From Streptomyces mobaraensis (GTDB lineage: Bacteria > Actinomycetota > Actinomycetes > Streptomycetales > Streptomycetaceae), in NCBI RefSeq assembly GCF_020099395.1, contig NZ_CP083590.1, positions 62,001 through 126,000 on the forward strand: 64,000 nt of DNA, written 5' to 3'. A model generated the notes under the pieces. That model had not been told where the DNA came from and did no database searches. It worked only from the letters and a program-made list of their open reading frames with translations. Made by a program: the position numbers and the translations under genes. This document shows positions 42,498 through 52,772 of this stretch, one piece after another; the first letter of the stretch is position 1, and each line of letters begins with the position of its first letter.

Positions 42498-45400
42498 CTA
42501 CGGCATGCCGAGGTCGCCGTCCAGCGCGGCGAACAGTTCGTCGTCGGTGGCGGACTCGAACGCCGTGCGGGCGTCGGCGCGCGGCTCCTCGCCGCGCTCG
42601 TGCCGCCACCGGCGCAGCAGCGAGTCCAGCCGGGCCGCGACGTCGGCGTGCTCGCGGTCGGGGACACCGTCGGAGCCGGCCGCGGCCAGCAGGGCGGCCT
42701 CCAGGTCGTCGATCCGGTCGGCCAGCGACCGTCCGGCCCCCTGGTCCGGCACCAGCTCGGCGGCGAGGTGCGCGGCGAGGACGGCCGGGGTGGGGAAGTC
42801 GAAGACGAGGGTGGCGGGGAGCCGCAGCCCGGTGGCCGCGTTCAGCAGGTTGCGGAGGTCGACGGCGGCCATCGAGTCGAAGCCGACGTCCTTGAACGCC
42901 CGCTCGGGATCGACGAGTTCACCGCTGCCGTGACCGAGGACGGCGGCCGTGTTGCTGCGCACCAGGTCGAGCAGGACGAGGTCGCGCTCGGGCTCCGGGA
43001 GGCTGGCGAGCCGGTGCGCGAGCGCGTCGGCACCGGTGGAGGGAGCTCCGGCCGCCGGCCGCGCGGCACGGCGCGGCCGGGTGCGGACGAGGGTGCGCAG
43101 CAGGGCCGGCACCGTCGCGCTCCCGGCGTTCAGGGCGGCGGCCTCCAGGCCGACGGGCACCAGCACCGGGCCGTCCGCCGCCAGGGCCGCGTCGAGCAGG
43201 TCGAGCGCCCGGGCGGTCGGCAGCGGGCGCATGCCCATGCGGCGCAGCCGCTCGACGTCCGTGTCGGCCAGCTGGCCGCCCATGCCCTGTTCGCCGTCCC
43301 ACAGGCCCCAGGCGAGGGAGAGGGCGGGCAGGCCCTGGTCCGCGCGGTGGCGGGCGAGAGCGTCGAGGAACACGTTGGCGGCGGCGTAACCGGCCTGTCC
43401 GGCGCCGACGAAGAGACCGGCGGTGGACGAGAACAGCACGAAGGCGGCGAGTGGTTGATGGACCGTCAGCTCGTGGAGGTGCCAGGCGGCGTCCGCCTTG
43501 GGGCGCAGCGCCGTGTCGACGTGATGCGCCGTCTGGGTCTCGATCAGGCCGTTCTCGGCCAGTCCGGCCGTGTGGACGACGGCGTTCAGCGGGTGGCCGG
43601 CCGGGATGTCGGCGAGCAGCTTCTCCAGCGCGGCGCGGTCCGCGACGTCGCACGCCGCCACCCGCGCCTCGGCGCCCGCCGCGCCCAGTTCCCGGCACAG
43701 CTCGCGGGCGCCCGGCGCCTCCTCGCCGCGCCGGCTGACCAGGAGCAGCCGGCGGGCGCCGTACCGGGTCACCAGGTGCCGGGCGACGGCGGCGCCGAGG
43801 CCGCCGGTTCCGCCGGTGATCAGGACGGTGCCGTCGGGGTCCCAGCCGGCGCCGAGGACGGTGTCGGCGGCCGGGGCGGCGGGCCGTTCCCGGACGAGCC
43901 GCGGCGCCCACACCGTGCCGTCGCGCAGGGCGAGTTCGGCGTCGTCCGTGGTGGCGGCGGTGGCGCGCAGCCGGCGGCCCGACGCGGGGGTGCCGTCCCA
44001 GTCGAGGAGCAGCAGCCTGCCGGGGTGCTCGGCCTGCGCGGCGCGCACCAGGCCCCACAGGGGGGCGCGCGCCAGGTCGACGGCGGGGCCGGACGCGGCG
44101 TCGGGGCCCGCCGCGCCGCTGGTGAGGACCACCAGGCGGGAGGCGGCGAACGCTGGTTCGGCGAGCCATTCCCGTACGGTCGCGAGAACGTCGGTGACGG
44201 TGGTACGGACCTGGTCCGGCAGGTCGCCGCTGCCGTCCGGCCCGGGACCGCCGCACGGCAGCACCACCGTGCCGGGCACGGCGCCGGGCGCCGCGGCGAG
44301 CGAGGCGAGATCGGCGTACCCGCGCGCCTCGGGTCCCAGCGCGGCGGTGAGCAGCGGATCGGGCGCGGTACCGACGAGCGCCCAGCCACCGTCTTCCTCC
44401 CCCTCCCCCGGCAGCGGCGGAACGGCCCGCTCCGCCCAGACGGGGCGCAGTAGGGCGGCGCCGTCGGCACCTTCCGTCTCCTCCCCCGCCGGCCGCACGG
44501 CGTCGGCGTCCACGGCCCGCGCGGCGAGCGACCGGATCGTGAGCACGGGTGCCCCGGACCCGTCCGCCACCAGCACCGACGCCTCGTCGGGGCCGTGCGA
44601 CGCCACGCGGACGCGCAGCGCGGCGGCCCCCGTCGCGTGCACCGTGACACCGCTCCATGCGAACGGCAGCCGCGGGCCTTCCGCGGCGGCCTGCTCATCC
44701 GCCTCGTGGAAGAGGTTGGCGTGCAGGGCCGAGTCGAGGAGGGCGGGGTGGAGCAGGTAGGACGCGGCGTCGTGCTGAGCCTCCGGCGGGAGGGCGACCT
44801 CGGCGTAGGTGGTGTCGCCCTGCCGCCAGGCGGCCTGGAGTCCCTGGAAAACCGGGCCGTAGTCGTACCCCTGGTCGGCGAGCCGCTCGTAGGCGGCGTC
44901 GAGCGGGATGGGTTGGGCGTCGGCGGGCGGCCACGCGGCGAGCTCGTCGCCGGCGTCCTCGGCGGCGGGCTCCTCGGCGGTGAGTCCCCCGGTGGCGTGC
45001 GGCGTCCACTCCGCGTGATCCGCCGAGCCCGCCGGCCGCGAATGGACGGTGACGGTACGCCGGTCCGCCTCGTCCGCCGGTCCCACCGTGATCCGCAGAT
45101 CGACGGCCCGGTCGGCGGGCACGACGAGGGGCGCCTGGAGCGTCAGTTCGTCGAGGTACGGGGTGCCGGCCTGGTCACCGGCGTGCAGCGCGAGTTCGAG
45201 GAGACCGGTGCCGGGGAGCAGGGTGGTCCCCAGGATGGTGTGGTCGGCCAGCCAGGGGTGGGTACGGGTGCCGATCCGCCCGGTCAGGACGACGGTGTCC
45301 GTGTCCGGCACGGCGACGGCCGCGCCGAGCAGCGGATGCCGCGCCGGCACCTGGCCCAGAGCCTCCGGGTCACCGGCTCCCGCGCCCTCCTCCAGCCAGT

Positions 45401-48107
45401 AGCGGCGGCGTTGGAAGGGGTAGGTGGGGAGGTCGATGGTGCTCTTTTGTGCTGAGGGGTGGAGGGTGTGCCAGGTGATGGGGTGGCCGTGGGTCCAGAG
45501 GGTCGCCAGGGCGGTGAGGGCTTCTTGTGCCTCGGGGCGGTTGCGGCGTTGGAGGGGGAGGCAGGTGGCGGTGGTGTGGTCGGCCGCCATGGCGGTGAGG
45601 ACGGCGTCGGGGCCGATCTCCAGGAAGGTGGTGATGCCGTCGGCGGTCAGGGTCGAGACCGCGTCGGCGAAGCGGACCGGGCGGCGGACGTGCTCCACCC
45701 AGTAGTCGACGCTCGTCAACTCCTCGGTGGTGGCGTGCTGTCCGGTGACGGTGGAGACGATCGGGATGCGCGGCTCGGTGAAGGTCAGGCCCGCCACGAC
45801 CGTGCGGAAGTCCTCCAGCATCGACTCCATCAGCGGCGAGTGGAAGGCGTGGGAGACCTTGAGCGTCGAGGTCTTGCGGCCCTGCTCCCGCAGCTTCTCC
45901 ACGATCGCGGTGACCGGTGCTTCGGCACCCGAGACAACAACTGCGCGCGGGCCGTTGACGGCAGCAACGGAAGCGTCCTGAGCGTCATCAAGGAGGGTGA
46001 GTGCTTCGTCCTCGGTGCACTGGAGGGCGGCCATGACGCCGCCCTCGGGCAGGGCCTGCATCAGCCGGCCGCGTGCGGCCACCAGCGTGCACGCGTCCGC
46101 CAGGGAGAGCACCCCGGCGACGTGGGCTGCCGCGATCTCGCCGATGGAGTGTCCGGCCAGTGCCTCCGGTCGTACGCCCCAGGACTCCACCAGGCGGAAC
46201 AGCGCCGTCTCGACGGCGAACAGCGCCGGCTGCGCGTACTCCGTGCGGTTCAGCAGCTCGCCGTCCTCGCCGAAGAGGACGTCCTTGAGCGGAAGTTCGA
46301 GGCGTGCGTCGAGGTGGGCGCACACCTCATCCAGCGCCTTGCCGAACACCGGGAACGCTTCGTACAGTTCCCGGCCCATTCCTACCCGCTGTGCCCCCTG
46401 CCCGGTGAACAGGAACGCCAGCCGGCCTTCGGCGGCCGTCCTCCGCACCAGGCCCGCCGCGTCCTGCCCTGCCGCCAGCGCGGCGAGGGCGGCGGTGAGG
46501 TCCGCGCGGTTGGTGCCGGTGAGCACGGCACGGTGTTCCAGCTGTGCCCGCGTCGTCGCCAGGGCCACCGCCACCTCCCGCAGCAGCCCCGGTCCGTCCT
46601 CGCGCTCCAACACGCTCAGCAGCTGCGCGGCCTGGGCGCGCAGAGCATCCGCGGAACGGGCGCTGAGCAGCCACGGCAGAGCCGGACCGGTGGCCTGCTC
46701 TTCCGCTGCCGATTCCTCCACGGGCGGGGCTTCTTCGAGGATCACGTGGGCGTTGGTCCCGCTGATACCGAACGACGAGACACCCGCCCTGCGCGGCCGG
46801 TCACTCTCCCACACCTGCGCCTCGGTGAGCAGTTCCACCGCACCCGCCGTCCAGTCCACCTTCGACGACGGCGCGTCCACGTGCAGCGTCTTCGGCAGCA
46901 CGCCGTTGCGCATCGCGAGAACCATCTTGATGATGCCCGCCACACCCGCCGCCGCCTGCGTATGCCCCAGGTTCGACTTCACCGACCCCAGCCACAACGG
47001 CCGTCCGTCGTCCGGCCGCTCCTTGCCGTACGTCGCCAGCAACGCCTGCGCCTCGATCGGATCGCCCAGCGTCGTCCCCGTACCGTGTCCCTCCACCACG
47101 TCCACCTCGGACGGCCGGAGGCCGGCCTCGGCCAGGGCCTGAAGGATGACGCGCTGCTGGGAGGGGCCGTTGGGGGCCGTGAGGCTGCTGCTGGCGCCGT
47201 CCTGGTTGACCGCCGAACCGCGCACGACCGCCAGCACCTTGTGCCCGTTGCGCAGCGCGTCCGACAGCCGCTCGACCACCAGGACGCCGACGCCCTCGCC
47301 CCAGCCGGTACCGTCCGCCGCTTCGGCGAACGCCTTGCAGCGGCCGTCGGCGGCCAGGCCGCGCTGCCGGCTGAACTCGGTGAAGGTGTCGGGCGCCGCC
47401 ATCACGGTGACGCCGCCGGCCAGGGCCAGCGAGCACTCGCCGGCGCGCAGCGCGCGGACGGCCCAGTGCAGGGCGACGAGGGAGGAGGAGCAGGCGGTGT
47501 CCACGGTGACCGCCGGGCCTTCCAGGCCGAGGCTGTAGGAGACGCGGCCGGAGACGACGCTGCCCGAGTTGCCGTTGCCGACGTACCCGTCGACCTCGTC
47601 GGGGACGTGGGTGAGGCGGGCGGCGTAGTCGTGGTACATCACTCCGGCGAAGACGCCGGTTTTGCTGCCCCGCAGGGCGTGGGGGTCGAGGCCGGCCCGT
47701 TCGAGGGCTTCCCAGGACGCTTCGAGGAGCAGCCGCTGCTGGGGGTCCATGGCCAGGGCTTCGCGCGGGCCGATGCCGAAGAAGTCGGCGTCGAAGTCGG
47801 CGGCGTCGTGCAGGAATCCGCCCTCGCGGACGTAGGTGGTGCCGGGCCGCTCGGGGTCGGGGTCGTAGAGGGCGTCGGTGTCCCAGCCGCGGTTCTCGGG
47901 GAACGGGGTGATGCCGTCGCGGCCTTCGTCCAGCAGTCGCCAGAGCTCCTCGGGGGAGGTGACGCCGCCCGGGTAGCGGCAGCTCATCCCGATGACGGCG
48001 ATGGGTTCGTGCTCCCTGCGCTCGGCTTCGCGCAGCCGGCGGCGGGCCTCCCGAAGGTCGGCCGTCGCCCGCTTGAGGTAATCGAGAAGTTTCTTCTCGC
48101 CTTCCAC
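42498..48107 (-). CDS. Type I PKS, single module: KS-AT-DH-KR-ACP
   Basis: This 1869-residue protein is the first gene of the leftward PKS operon. It has a docking helix ([19 protein letters not shown]), KS (about 35-460; Cys206), AT (about 560-900; Ser654 in GHSIGE, HAFH: malonyl), DH (about 920-1195; His956 in [10 protein letters not shown]; Asp in LLDSALH), KR (about 1210-1660; catalytic Tyr in [11 protein letters not shown]), ACP (Ser1745 in GFDSMA) and a C-terminal docking coil. The KR has LAEN where B-type KRs have LDD, so its stereochemistry may differ from the other modules. The GTG at 48107 was chosen because AGGGGG precedes it at 7 bp and the docking helix starts at once; the frame is open to 48374. 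Confidence 0.93.
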   Translation of the reverse strand: MEGEKKLLDYLKRATADLREARRRLREAERREHEPIAVIGMSCRYPGGVTSPEELWRLLDEGRDGITPFPENRGWDTDALYDPDPERPGTTYVREGGFLHDAADFDADFFGIGPREALAMDPQQRLLLEASWEALERAGLDPHALRGSKTGVFAGVMYHDYAARLTHVPDEVDGYVGNGNSGSVVSGRVSYSLGLEGPAVTVDTACSSSLVALHWAVRALRAGECSLALAGGVTVMAAPDTFTEFSRQRGLAADGRCKAFAEAADGTGWGEGVGVLVVERLSDALRNGHKVLAVVRGSAVNQDGASSSLTAPNGPSQQRVILQALAEAGLRPSEVDVVEGHGTGTTLGDPIEAQALLATYGKERPDDGRPLWLGSVKSNLGHTQAAAGVAGIIKMVLAMRNGVLPKTLHVDAPSSKVDWTAGAVELLTEAQVWESDRPRRAGVSSFGISGTNAHVILEEAPPVEESAAEEQATGPALPWLLSARSADALRAQAAQLLSVLEREDGPGLLREVAVALATTRAQLEHRAVLTGTNRADLTAALAALAAGQDAAGLVRRTAAEGRLAFLFTGQGAQRVGMGRELYEAFPVFGKALDEVCAHLDARLELPLKDVLFGEDGELLNRTEYAQPALFAVETALFRLVESWGVRPEALAGHSIGEIAAAHVAGVLSLADACTLVAARGRLMQALPEGGVMAALQCTEDEALTLLDDAQDASVAAVNGPRAVVVSGAEAPVTAIVEKLREQGRKTSTLKVSHAFHSPLMESMLEDFRTVVAGLTFTEPRIPIVSTVTGQHATTEELTSVDYWVEHVRRPVRFADAVSTLTADGITTFLEIGPDAVLTAMAADHTTATCLPLQRRNRPEAQEALTALATLWTHGHPITWHTLHPSAQKSTIDLPTYPFQRRRYWLEEGAGAGDPEALGQVPARHPLLGAAVAVPDTDTVVLTGRIGTRTHPWLADHTILGTTLLPGTGLLELALHAGDQAGTPYLDELTLQAPLVVPADRAVDLRITVGPADEADRRTVTVHSRPAGSADHAEWTPHATGGLTAEEPAAEDAGDELAAWPPADAQPIPLDAAYERLADQGYDYGPVFQGLQAAWRQGDTTYAEVALPPEAQHDAASYLLHPALLDSALHANLFHEADEQAAAEGPRLPFAWSGVTVHATGAAALRVRVASHGPDEASVLVADGSGAPVLTIRSLAARAVDADAVRPAGEETEGADGAALLRPVWAERAVPPLPGEGEEDGGWALVGTAPDPLLTAALGPEARGYADLASLAAAPGAVPGTVVLPCGGPGPDGSGDLPDQVRTTVTDVLATVREWLAEPAFAASRLVVLTSGAAGPDAASGPAVDLARAPLWGLVRAAQAEHPGRLLLLDWDGTPASGRRLRATAATTDDAELALRDGTVWAPRLVRERPAAPAADTVLGAGWDPDGTVLITGGTGGLGAAVARHLVTRYGARRLLLVSRRGEEAPGARELCRELGAAGAEARVAACDVADRAALEKLLADIPAGHPLNAVVHTAGLAENGLIETQTAHHVDTALRPKADAAWHLHELTVHQPLAAFVLFSSTAGLFVGAGQAGYAAANVFLDALARHRADQGLPALSLAWGLWDGEQGMGGQLADTDVERLRRMGMRPLPTARALDLLDAALAADGPVLVPVGLEAAALNAGSATVPALLRTLVRTRPRRAARPAAGAPSTGADALAHRLASLPEPERDLVLLDLVRSNTAAVLGHGSGELVDPERAFKDVGFDSMAAVDLRNLLNAATGLRLPATLVFDFPTPAVLAAHLAAELVPDQGAGRSLADRIDDLEAALLAAAGSDGVPDREHADVAARLDSLLRRWRHERGEEPRADARTAFESATDDELFAALDGDLGMP

Positions 48108-48199
48108 CCAAGAACCCCCTGAACCCGGAACGCGCCCGGTACCCGGTCTGATTGGTCGCCGCCCGCACCGCCCGGGCGGGGCCCGGTGGTTCCGCGGTC

Positions 48200-48228
48200 C
48201 GGCCGTACCGCTCCCGCTGGTACGGCCG
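48200..48228 (-). promoter_or_regulatory. Hairpin in the 5' leader of the leftward PKS operon
   Basis: CGGCCGTACC (48200-48209) and GGTACGGCCG (48219-48228) pair perfectly over 10 bp with a 9-nt loop, about 95 bp upstream of the PKS start codon and inside the predicted transcript leader. It may attenuate transcription or stabilise the mRNA. Confidence 0.5.
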
Positions 48229-48340
48229 TTCCGCCCCGTGCTCCCGTGTCCCGGCTGTGACGTGCCGGGCCTTCGCCTGGCTGCTTTGCCTCTGCGAGGG
48301 GCCGTCCGCGAACTGCGCGTGCCGGGACGGGCGGTCTCCC

Positions 48341-48400
48341 GGAACGCTACGGGCGGCTTCTCGGGGGCAGCCACCCTTAGCTCCCCCTAGGTACCCCTAT
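48341..48400 (-). promoter_or_regulatory. Candidate activator-dependent promoter of the leftward PKS operon
   Basis: On the minus strand three heptamers follow each other at 10-bp steps: ATAGGGG (48400-48394), CTAGGGG (48390-48384) and CTAAGGG (48380-48374). After 24 bp comes a -10-like TAGCGT (48349-48344) within TAGCGTTCC. No good -35 is present; the last heptamer sits just upstream of where it would be. The start codon is about 235 bp downstream. It mirrors the plus-strand arm at 48503-48559. Confidence 0.65.
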
Positions 48401-48502
48401 CAGGGGCCGCGGAACGGAAACGTCCGGGTGAATTCCATGTGTCCGGCGAGGGTCGGGCCGGGGTCCTGGAGGGGTTCTCCGCGGGCCGCGGGCGCCGTTC
48501 GG

Positions 48503-48559
48503 CTAAGGGCCCCTAGGGGTTTGATAGGGGTCCGTCCCACCACCGCACTGCTATAGCGT
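48503..48559 (+). promoter_or_regulatory. Candidate activator-dependent promoter of the starter/PKS1 operon
   Basis: On the plus strand CTAAGGG (48503), CTAGGGG (48513) and ATAGGGG (48524) follow at 10-11-bp steps, then 23 bp, then a -10-like TAGCGT (48554-48559) within TAGCGTTCT. The elements and distances match the leftward arm at 48341-48400, so one regulator probably switches on both operons together. Confidence 0.65.
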
Positions 48560-48629
48560 TCTCGGCATCGGACGCGGCGAAACGTCCGGCGGCTCGATTT
48601 CTTCGGAAGCCGCTCGATCCCGGAAGACC

Positions 48630-48779
48630 GGAACACCGGTAGGAGCCGGAACACCGGCAGGAGCCGGAAGAGCCGGACCGGAAGAGCCGCTGGAGCCGGA
48701 AACGAACACCGGAAGTCCGAAAGCCACGTCAAGCCGGAAGTCACGTCAAGGAAGCCGCGAAACAGCAAGCCGCGAAACA
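48630..48779 (+). repeat. Short direct repeats in the leader of the starter operon
   Basis: The leader before the first starter gene contains paired direct repeats: GGAACACCGG plus AGGAGCC at 48630 and 48648 (18-bp period), CACGTCAAG at 48725 and 48742 (17-bp period), and AAGCCGCGAAACA at 48752 and 48767 (15-bp period). No open frame of note overlaps them on this strand. Confidence 0.6.
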
Positions 48780-48797
48780 TCGATTCGGGGTAGGAAG

Positions 48798-49793
48798 ATG
48801 CCCGCGACACCGATCGTCAAAGGAACCGCCCCTTTCGGCGACCACAAGACCTGGTACCGCGTCACCGGTGACCTGGGGAGCGGGCGTACGCCCGTCGTCG
48901 TCCTGCACGGCGGCCCGGGGAGCACGCACGACTACCTGCTGAGCCTGGCGTCCCTGGCGGAGGCCGGCCGGCCGGTCGTGCACTACGACCAGCTCGGGAA
49001 CGGCGGGTCCACCCGGCTGCCGGACCGCGGCACGGACTTCTGGACCGTGCGCCTGTTCCGCGAGGAGCTGGACAATCTCCTGCGGCACCTCAAGGTGGGC
49101 GACGACTACATCCTCTTCGGGCAGTCGTGGGGCGGGATGCTGGCCGCGGACCACGCCGCCGACCGGCCCGCCGGCCTGCGCGGCCTGGTGATCGCCAACT
49201 CCCCCGCCTCGATGCCCCTGTGGCTGCGGGAGATGGCGGTGCTGCGGGAGCGGCTGCCTCCCGAGGTGCAGGAGACGCTGCTGCGGCACGAGGCGGCGGG
49301 GACCACGGACACCGCCGAGTACTTCGCGGCCATGCGGGTGTTCTACGACCGGCACGTGTGCCGCGTCCAGCCGTGGCCGCGGGACTACCTGGCGACGTTC
49401 ATGGAGATCAACGACGATCCGACCGTCTACCACGCCATGAACGGGCCGAACGAGTTCCACGTCATCGGCAGCCTCAAGGACTGGTCGGTCGAGGACCGGA
49501 TTCCGCACATCGACGTCCCCACGCTGCTGATCAGCGGGCGGCACGACGAGGCGACCCCGGCGACCGTGCAGCCGTTCTACGACCTGATACCGGATGTCCG
49601 CTGGGAAATCCTCGAGGAATCGAGCCATGTGCCGCACCTTGAGGAACCCGAGCGTTTCACCTCCGTTCTCACCGCGTTCCTCGCGGAGCTCGACGGTGCC
49701 GGAGGAACAGCAATACCGGGCGCGGCGGCGGCGATTCCGTCCCCGTCCCTGCCCGGGGAATCCACGGAACCCAAGGAAGGAGCGCTCGGGTGA
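48798..49793 (+). CDS. vinJ: Proline-iminopeptidase-like amidohydrolase removing the N-terminal aminoacyl cap (VinJ type)
   Basis: This 331-residue alpha/beta hydrolase of the proline iminopeptidase family has the oxyanion loop HGGPG (37-41), nucleophile Ser110 in GQSWGGM, an acid region SGRHDEATP and a His in ESSHVPH. In vicenistatin biosynthesis the homologue VinJ cuts off the alanyl group that protects the beta-amine of the polyketide chain, freeing it for lactam closure. The same role is inferred here because the matching capping ligase, discrete ACP and acyltransferase follow in the same operon. The ATG at 48798 has GGGGTAGGAAG before it. A Pro/Ala-rich tail of about 30 residues is extra. 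The P450 gene overlaps its stop by 4 bp. Confidence 0.85.
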   Translation: MPATPIVKGTAPFGDHKTWYRVTGDLGSGRTPVVVLHGGPGSTHDYLLSLASLAEAGRPVVHYDQLGNGGSTRLPDRGTDFWTVRLFREELDNLLRHLKVGDDYILFGQSWGGMLAADHAADRPAGLRGLVIANSPASMPLWLREMAVLRERLPPEVQETLLRHEAAGTTDTAEYFAAMRVFYDRHVCRVQPWPRDYLATFMEINDDPTVYHAMNGPNEFHVIGSLKDWSVEDRIPHIDVPTLLISGRHDEATPATVQPFYDLIPDVRWEILEESSHVPHLEEPERFTSVLTAFLAELDGAGGTAIPGAAAAIPSPSLPGESTEPKEGALG

Positions 49794-50995
49794 CCACCGC
49801 TCATGAGATTCGCGCTTATCCGTTCAGCGAACCGGACCGGCTCGAACTCGATCCGATGTACGCCACTCTGCGCGCGGAGGAGCCGCTGAGCCGGGTGCAG
49901 TTCCCGCTCGGCGAGCCGGCCTGGCTGGCCACCCGCTACCACGACGTCCGCACGGTCCTGGCGGACCCGCGGTTCAGCCGGGCCGTCGCCAAGACCCGGG
50001 ACCAGCCGCGCACCCACCCCGACGAGCACCTGGACGACGGTCTGGTCGGCATGGACGCGCCGGACCACGCGCGGCTGCGGAAGCTGGTCGCCCGGGCGTT
50101 CACCGGACGCCGGGTGGAGCTGATGCGCGACGACACCCAGCGGATCGTGGACGGGCTCGTCGACAACATGCTCGAACAGGGTGCCCCGTTCGACATGGTG
50201 GAGAACTTCGCCATCCCGCTGCCGGTCACCGTGATCTCCGAGATGCTCGGCGTGCCGGAGGCCGACCGTCCGCGGCTGCGCGGCTGGTCGGAGGCGATGG
50301 TCTCCACCACGGCGCTGCCGTGGGAGGAGATGGAGCGCAACGCCAAGGAGCTGTTCGCGTACATCGGGACGCTGGTCGCCGAGCGGCGCCGCAACCCCAC
50401 CGAGGACCTGCTCGGTGCGCTGGTGAAGACGCGGGACGAGGACGGCGACCGGCTGAGCGAGGAGGAGCTGGTCATGCATGTGACCGGCGGCCTGCTCATC
50501 ACCGGCACCGAGACGACCGCCTCGCAGATGCCCAACTTCCTGTACGCGCTGCTCAGCCACCGCGACCAGTGGGAGCTGCTGTGCGCCGACCCGTCGCTGG
50601 TGCCGCGCGCGGTCGAGGAGCTGGTGCGCTGGATCCCGCTGAACTACTCGGCGATGTTCGCCCGGTACGCCCTGGAGGACATCCAGTTCGGGGACGTCAC
50701 GGTGAAGGCCGGCGAGCCGGTGGTGGGTTCGGTGGCCTCGGCCAACCGGGACCCGGAGATCTTCGAGGAGCCGGACCGGCTGGACGTCACCCGCGAGCAC
50801 AACCCGCACATCGGCTTCGGTCACGGCCCGCACCACTGCCTGGGCGCCCAACTGGCCCGGATGGAGCTGCAGACGGTGCTGACGACCCTGGTGACCCGCT
50901 TCCCGACCCTGGACTTCGCCGACGGCGCGGACGGGGTGGTGTGGAAGCAGGGCATGCTGGTGCGCGGCCCGAAGCTGCTGCGGGTGACCTGGTGA
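49790..50995 (+). CDS. Cytochrome P450
   Basis: This 401-residue bacterial class I P450 has the I-helix oxygen-activation segment LLITGTETTAS and a K-helix EELVRW, which departs from the textbook E-x-x-R in spacing but is common in actinomycete P450s. The heme loop is GFGHGPHHCLGAQ, with Cys350 as thiolate ligand. It probably hydroxylates or epoxidises the macrolactam after or during assembly; the position cannot be read from sequence. The GTG start overlaps the stop of the previous gene (GTGA), and the ferredoxin gene overlaps its own stop in the same way. The three genes are translationally coupled and the ferredoxin is its likely electron donor. Confidence 0.92.
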   Translation: MTTAHEIRAYPFSEPDRLELDPMYATLRAEEPLSRVQFPLGEPAWLATRYHDVRTVLADPRFSRAVAKTRDQPRTHPDEHLDDGLVGMDAPDHARLRKLVARAFTGRRVELMRDDTQRIVDGLVDNMLEQGAPFDMVENFAIPLPVTVISEMLGVPEADRPRLRGWSEAMVSTTALPWEEMERNAKELFAYIGTLVAERRRNPTEDLLGALVKTRDEDGDRLSEEELVMHVTGGLLITGTETTASQMPNFLYALLSHRDQWELLCADPSLVPRAVEELVRWIPLNYSAMFARYALEDIQFGDVTVKAGEPVVGSVASANRDPEIFEEPDRLDVTREHNPHIGFGHGPHHCLGAQLARMELQTVLTTLVTRFPTLDFADGADGVVWKQGMLVRGPKLLRVTW

Positions 50996-51216
50996 GCCGC
51001 TGGTCGGTCGAGGTCGACCGCGGCGTCTGCATCGGCGCCTCGGTGTGCGCGAACTACGCGCCCGGGCACTTCGAGCTGGCGGACGGCAAGTCCCGGCCGC
51101 GGGCGGCCGTGATCGACCCCGACGACGCGGTGCTCGACGCCGCGGAGACCTGTCCGGTGGCCGCGCTGGCGGTGCGCGACGCCGACAGCGGCGCCCTGCT
51201 GGCGCCCGAGGAGTAG
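50992..51216 (+). CDS. 3Fe-4S ferredoxin, electron donor to the P450
   Basis: This 74-residue ferredoxin has Cys13, Cys19 and Cys54 (CIGASVC and TCPVAAL). Ala at position 16 replaces the fourth cysteine of a 4Fe-4S cluster, which is the standard pattern of actinomycete [3Fe-4S] ferredoxins paired with P450s. The GTG start overlaps the P450 stop by 4 bp (GTGA). A ferredoxin reductase is not encoded nearby, so a general cellular one is presumably used. The 239 bp that follow hold no gene that I can support. Confidence 0.92.
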   Translation: MSRWSVEVDRGVCIGASVCANYAPGHFELADGKSRPRAAVIDPDDAVLDAAETCPVAALAVRDADSGALLAPEE

Positions 51217-51455
51217 TCCTTCCCCGGGCCGGCGGTCTCCCCGGGCCCGTCACTTCCGGTTCCGGCGGCGTGTCTCCCAGGCCGCCGGAACCGCCGGTCG
51301 CGAGCGCCATCCGCCGGCCGCCGCCGCTCACTTCCACCGCCGCTCATCCCCGCCATCGTCCGCCCCCGCCACCGTCCACCGCCACGCGCGTCCGCGCGGC
51401 CGGTCGACGAGGGGCCGGCCCCCGCACGTCCGCTTGTCTCGGAAGGACCGCGCAC

Positions 51456-52403
51456 ATGACCACCGCGTCCCGGACCGGTACCGCGATGATCTTCCCCGGT
51501 ATGGGGCCCACCCCCTTCGCGGAGGTCGGGAAGTTCATGGTCGTCAACCCCTTCGCCCGGAAGCTGGTCGCCGCCGCCGACCGGGTGCTCGGCTACTCGC
51601 TCGTCGACCGCTACCGCACCACCGAGGGCGACTACAGCGAGTACGCCCAGGTCGCGTTCATGGTCAACTCGCTGGCGCTGGCCCAGTGGGCGGGGCACAC
51701 GCTGGGCGTCGAGGCCGGTCTGTGCACGGGCCCCAGCTTCGGCGAGAAGCCGGCCGCCGCGTTCTCCGGGGCGCTGGACTTCCCCGACGCCGTCCGCGCC
51801 ACCGCCGCGTTCGCGCGGCTGCTGGAGGACTACTTCGCCACGGAGTACACGGACCTCGTCACCCACTCGTTCGTCCGCGTGCCGCAGGACACGCTGCGCG
51901 AACTGCTCGGGGAGCTGGACGAGCGCGGGGAGATGTACGAGATCTCCTGCTACATCGACGACGACTTCACCATGCTGACGCTGCGCGAGCACAACCTGGA
52001 GTGGCTGCCTGCCCGGCTCCGCGCGCTGGGCGGCATGTCGCTGTACACCATGCGTCCGCCGATGCACTGCTCGCTGTTCAAGGGGCTGCGCGACCGGGCC
52101 GAGGAGGAGGTCTTCGGCCCGCTGGAGTTCGCCGACCCGACCGTCCCGGTGATCGCCGACCAGGACGGTGCGCTGGTCACCACGGGCGAGGGGGTGCGCG
52201 CCATGATGCTGGACAGCTGTGTGCGCCCGCTGCGGTGGCCGGCGGTCGTGGACGCCCTGCGCGAGGCCGGGGTCGGCACGGTGTGCGTGGCGGGCCAGGA
52301 CAGCCTCTTCGGCCGGGTGCGGCGCACCACGGACGCCTTCGAGGTGGTCCCGGCGACGCCGCGGCTGGCGCTGCGCCCGCGTCCGCGCCCCGCGAGCGCC
52401 TGA
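51456..52403 (+). CDS. vinK: Discrete acyltransferase moving the capped beta-amino starter to the PKS (VinK type)
   Basis: This 315-residue protein has the malonyl-CoA:ACP transacylase fold but a diverged active site. The nucleophile Ser94 sits in GPSFGE, not GHSxG, and the general-base His204 is in PPMHCSLF. These match VinK, which transfers the dipeptidyl-like starter (aminoacyl-3-aminoisobutyryl) from the free ACP VinL to the loading ACP of the first PKS. The missing extender-recognition Arg-containing motifs and the absent loading AT in the first PKS agree with that role. The ATG at 51456 has GGAAGGA upstream. It stands at the head of the starter-building genes, just before the discrete ACP. 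Confidence 0.88.
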   Translation: MTTASRTGTAMIFPGMGPTPFAEVGKFMVVNPFARKLVAAADRVLGYSLVDRYRTTEGDYSEYAQVAFMVNSLALAQWAGHTLGVEAGLCTGPSFGEKPAAAFSGALDFPDAVRATAAFARLLEDYFATEYTDLVTHSFVRVPQDTLRELLGELDERGEMYEISCYIDDDFTMLTLREHNLEWLPARLRALGGMSLYTMRPPMHCSLFKGLRDRAEEEVFGPLEFADPTVPVIADQDGALVTTGEGVRAMMLDSCVRPLRWPAVVDALREAGVGTVCVAGQDSLFGRVRRTTDAFEVVPATPRLALRPRPRPASA

Positions 52404-52467
52404 ACCCTCCCTCCCCAAGACGTTCCCCTCGCTTTTCCGTACACCGACTCACCGAGAGGCCATCACC

Positions 52468-52719
52468 ATGTGGGACCAGAAGTTCGAGGACCTGCTGCGC
52501 GGGTTCCTGCCGTTCCTGGGCGCCGACGAGCAGCTCACGCAGGACACCGGGCTGCGTGACCTGGGCCTGGACTCGCTGGGCATCGTCGAGCTGCTCGCCG
52601 CGCTGGAGGACGCGTACCAGGTGCGCTTCCACGACGACGCGCTCAGCCCCGAGACGTTCGCGACGCCCGGCGTGCTGTGGAAGGCGCTGTCCCGGCTGGT
52701 CGCGGACCAGGCCGCCTGA
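52468..52719 (+). CDS. vinL: Discrete acyl carrier protein for the beta-amino acid (VinL type)
   Basis: This 83-residue acidic four-helix carrier protein has the phosphopantetheine Ser in GLDSLGIVE (about residue 36). It carries the beta-amino acid through loading (VinN-like), decarboxylation (VinO-like) and capping (VinM-like) before the VinK-like enzyme passes it to the PKS. A free-standing ACP between a discrete acyltransferase and ligases is diagnostic for beta-amino-acid macrolactam clusters. The ATG at 52468 has GAGAGG upstream. No phosphopantetheinyl transferase gene is in the window. Confidence 0.92.
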   Translation: MWDQKFEDLLRGFLPFLGADEQLTQDTGLRDLGLDSLGIVELLAALEDAYQVRFHDDALSPETFATPGVLWKALSRLVADQAA

Positions 52720-52772
52720 GCGGCGCCGCCGCACGTCCCGGAGCGAACCCAGTGAGCAGCAGAGGAGCAGCG

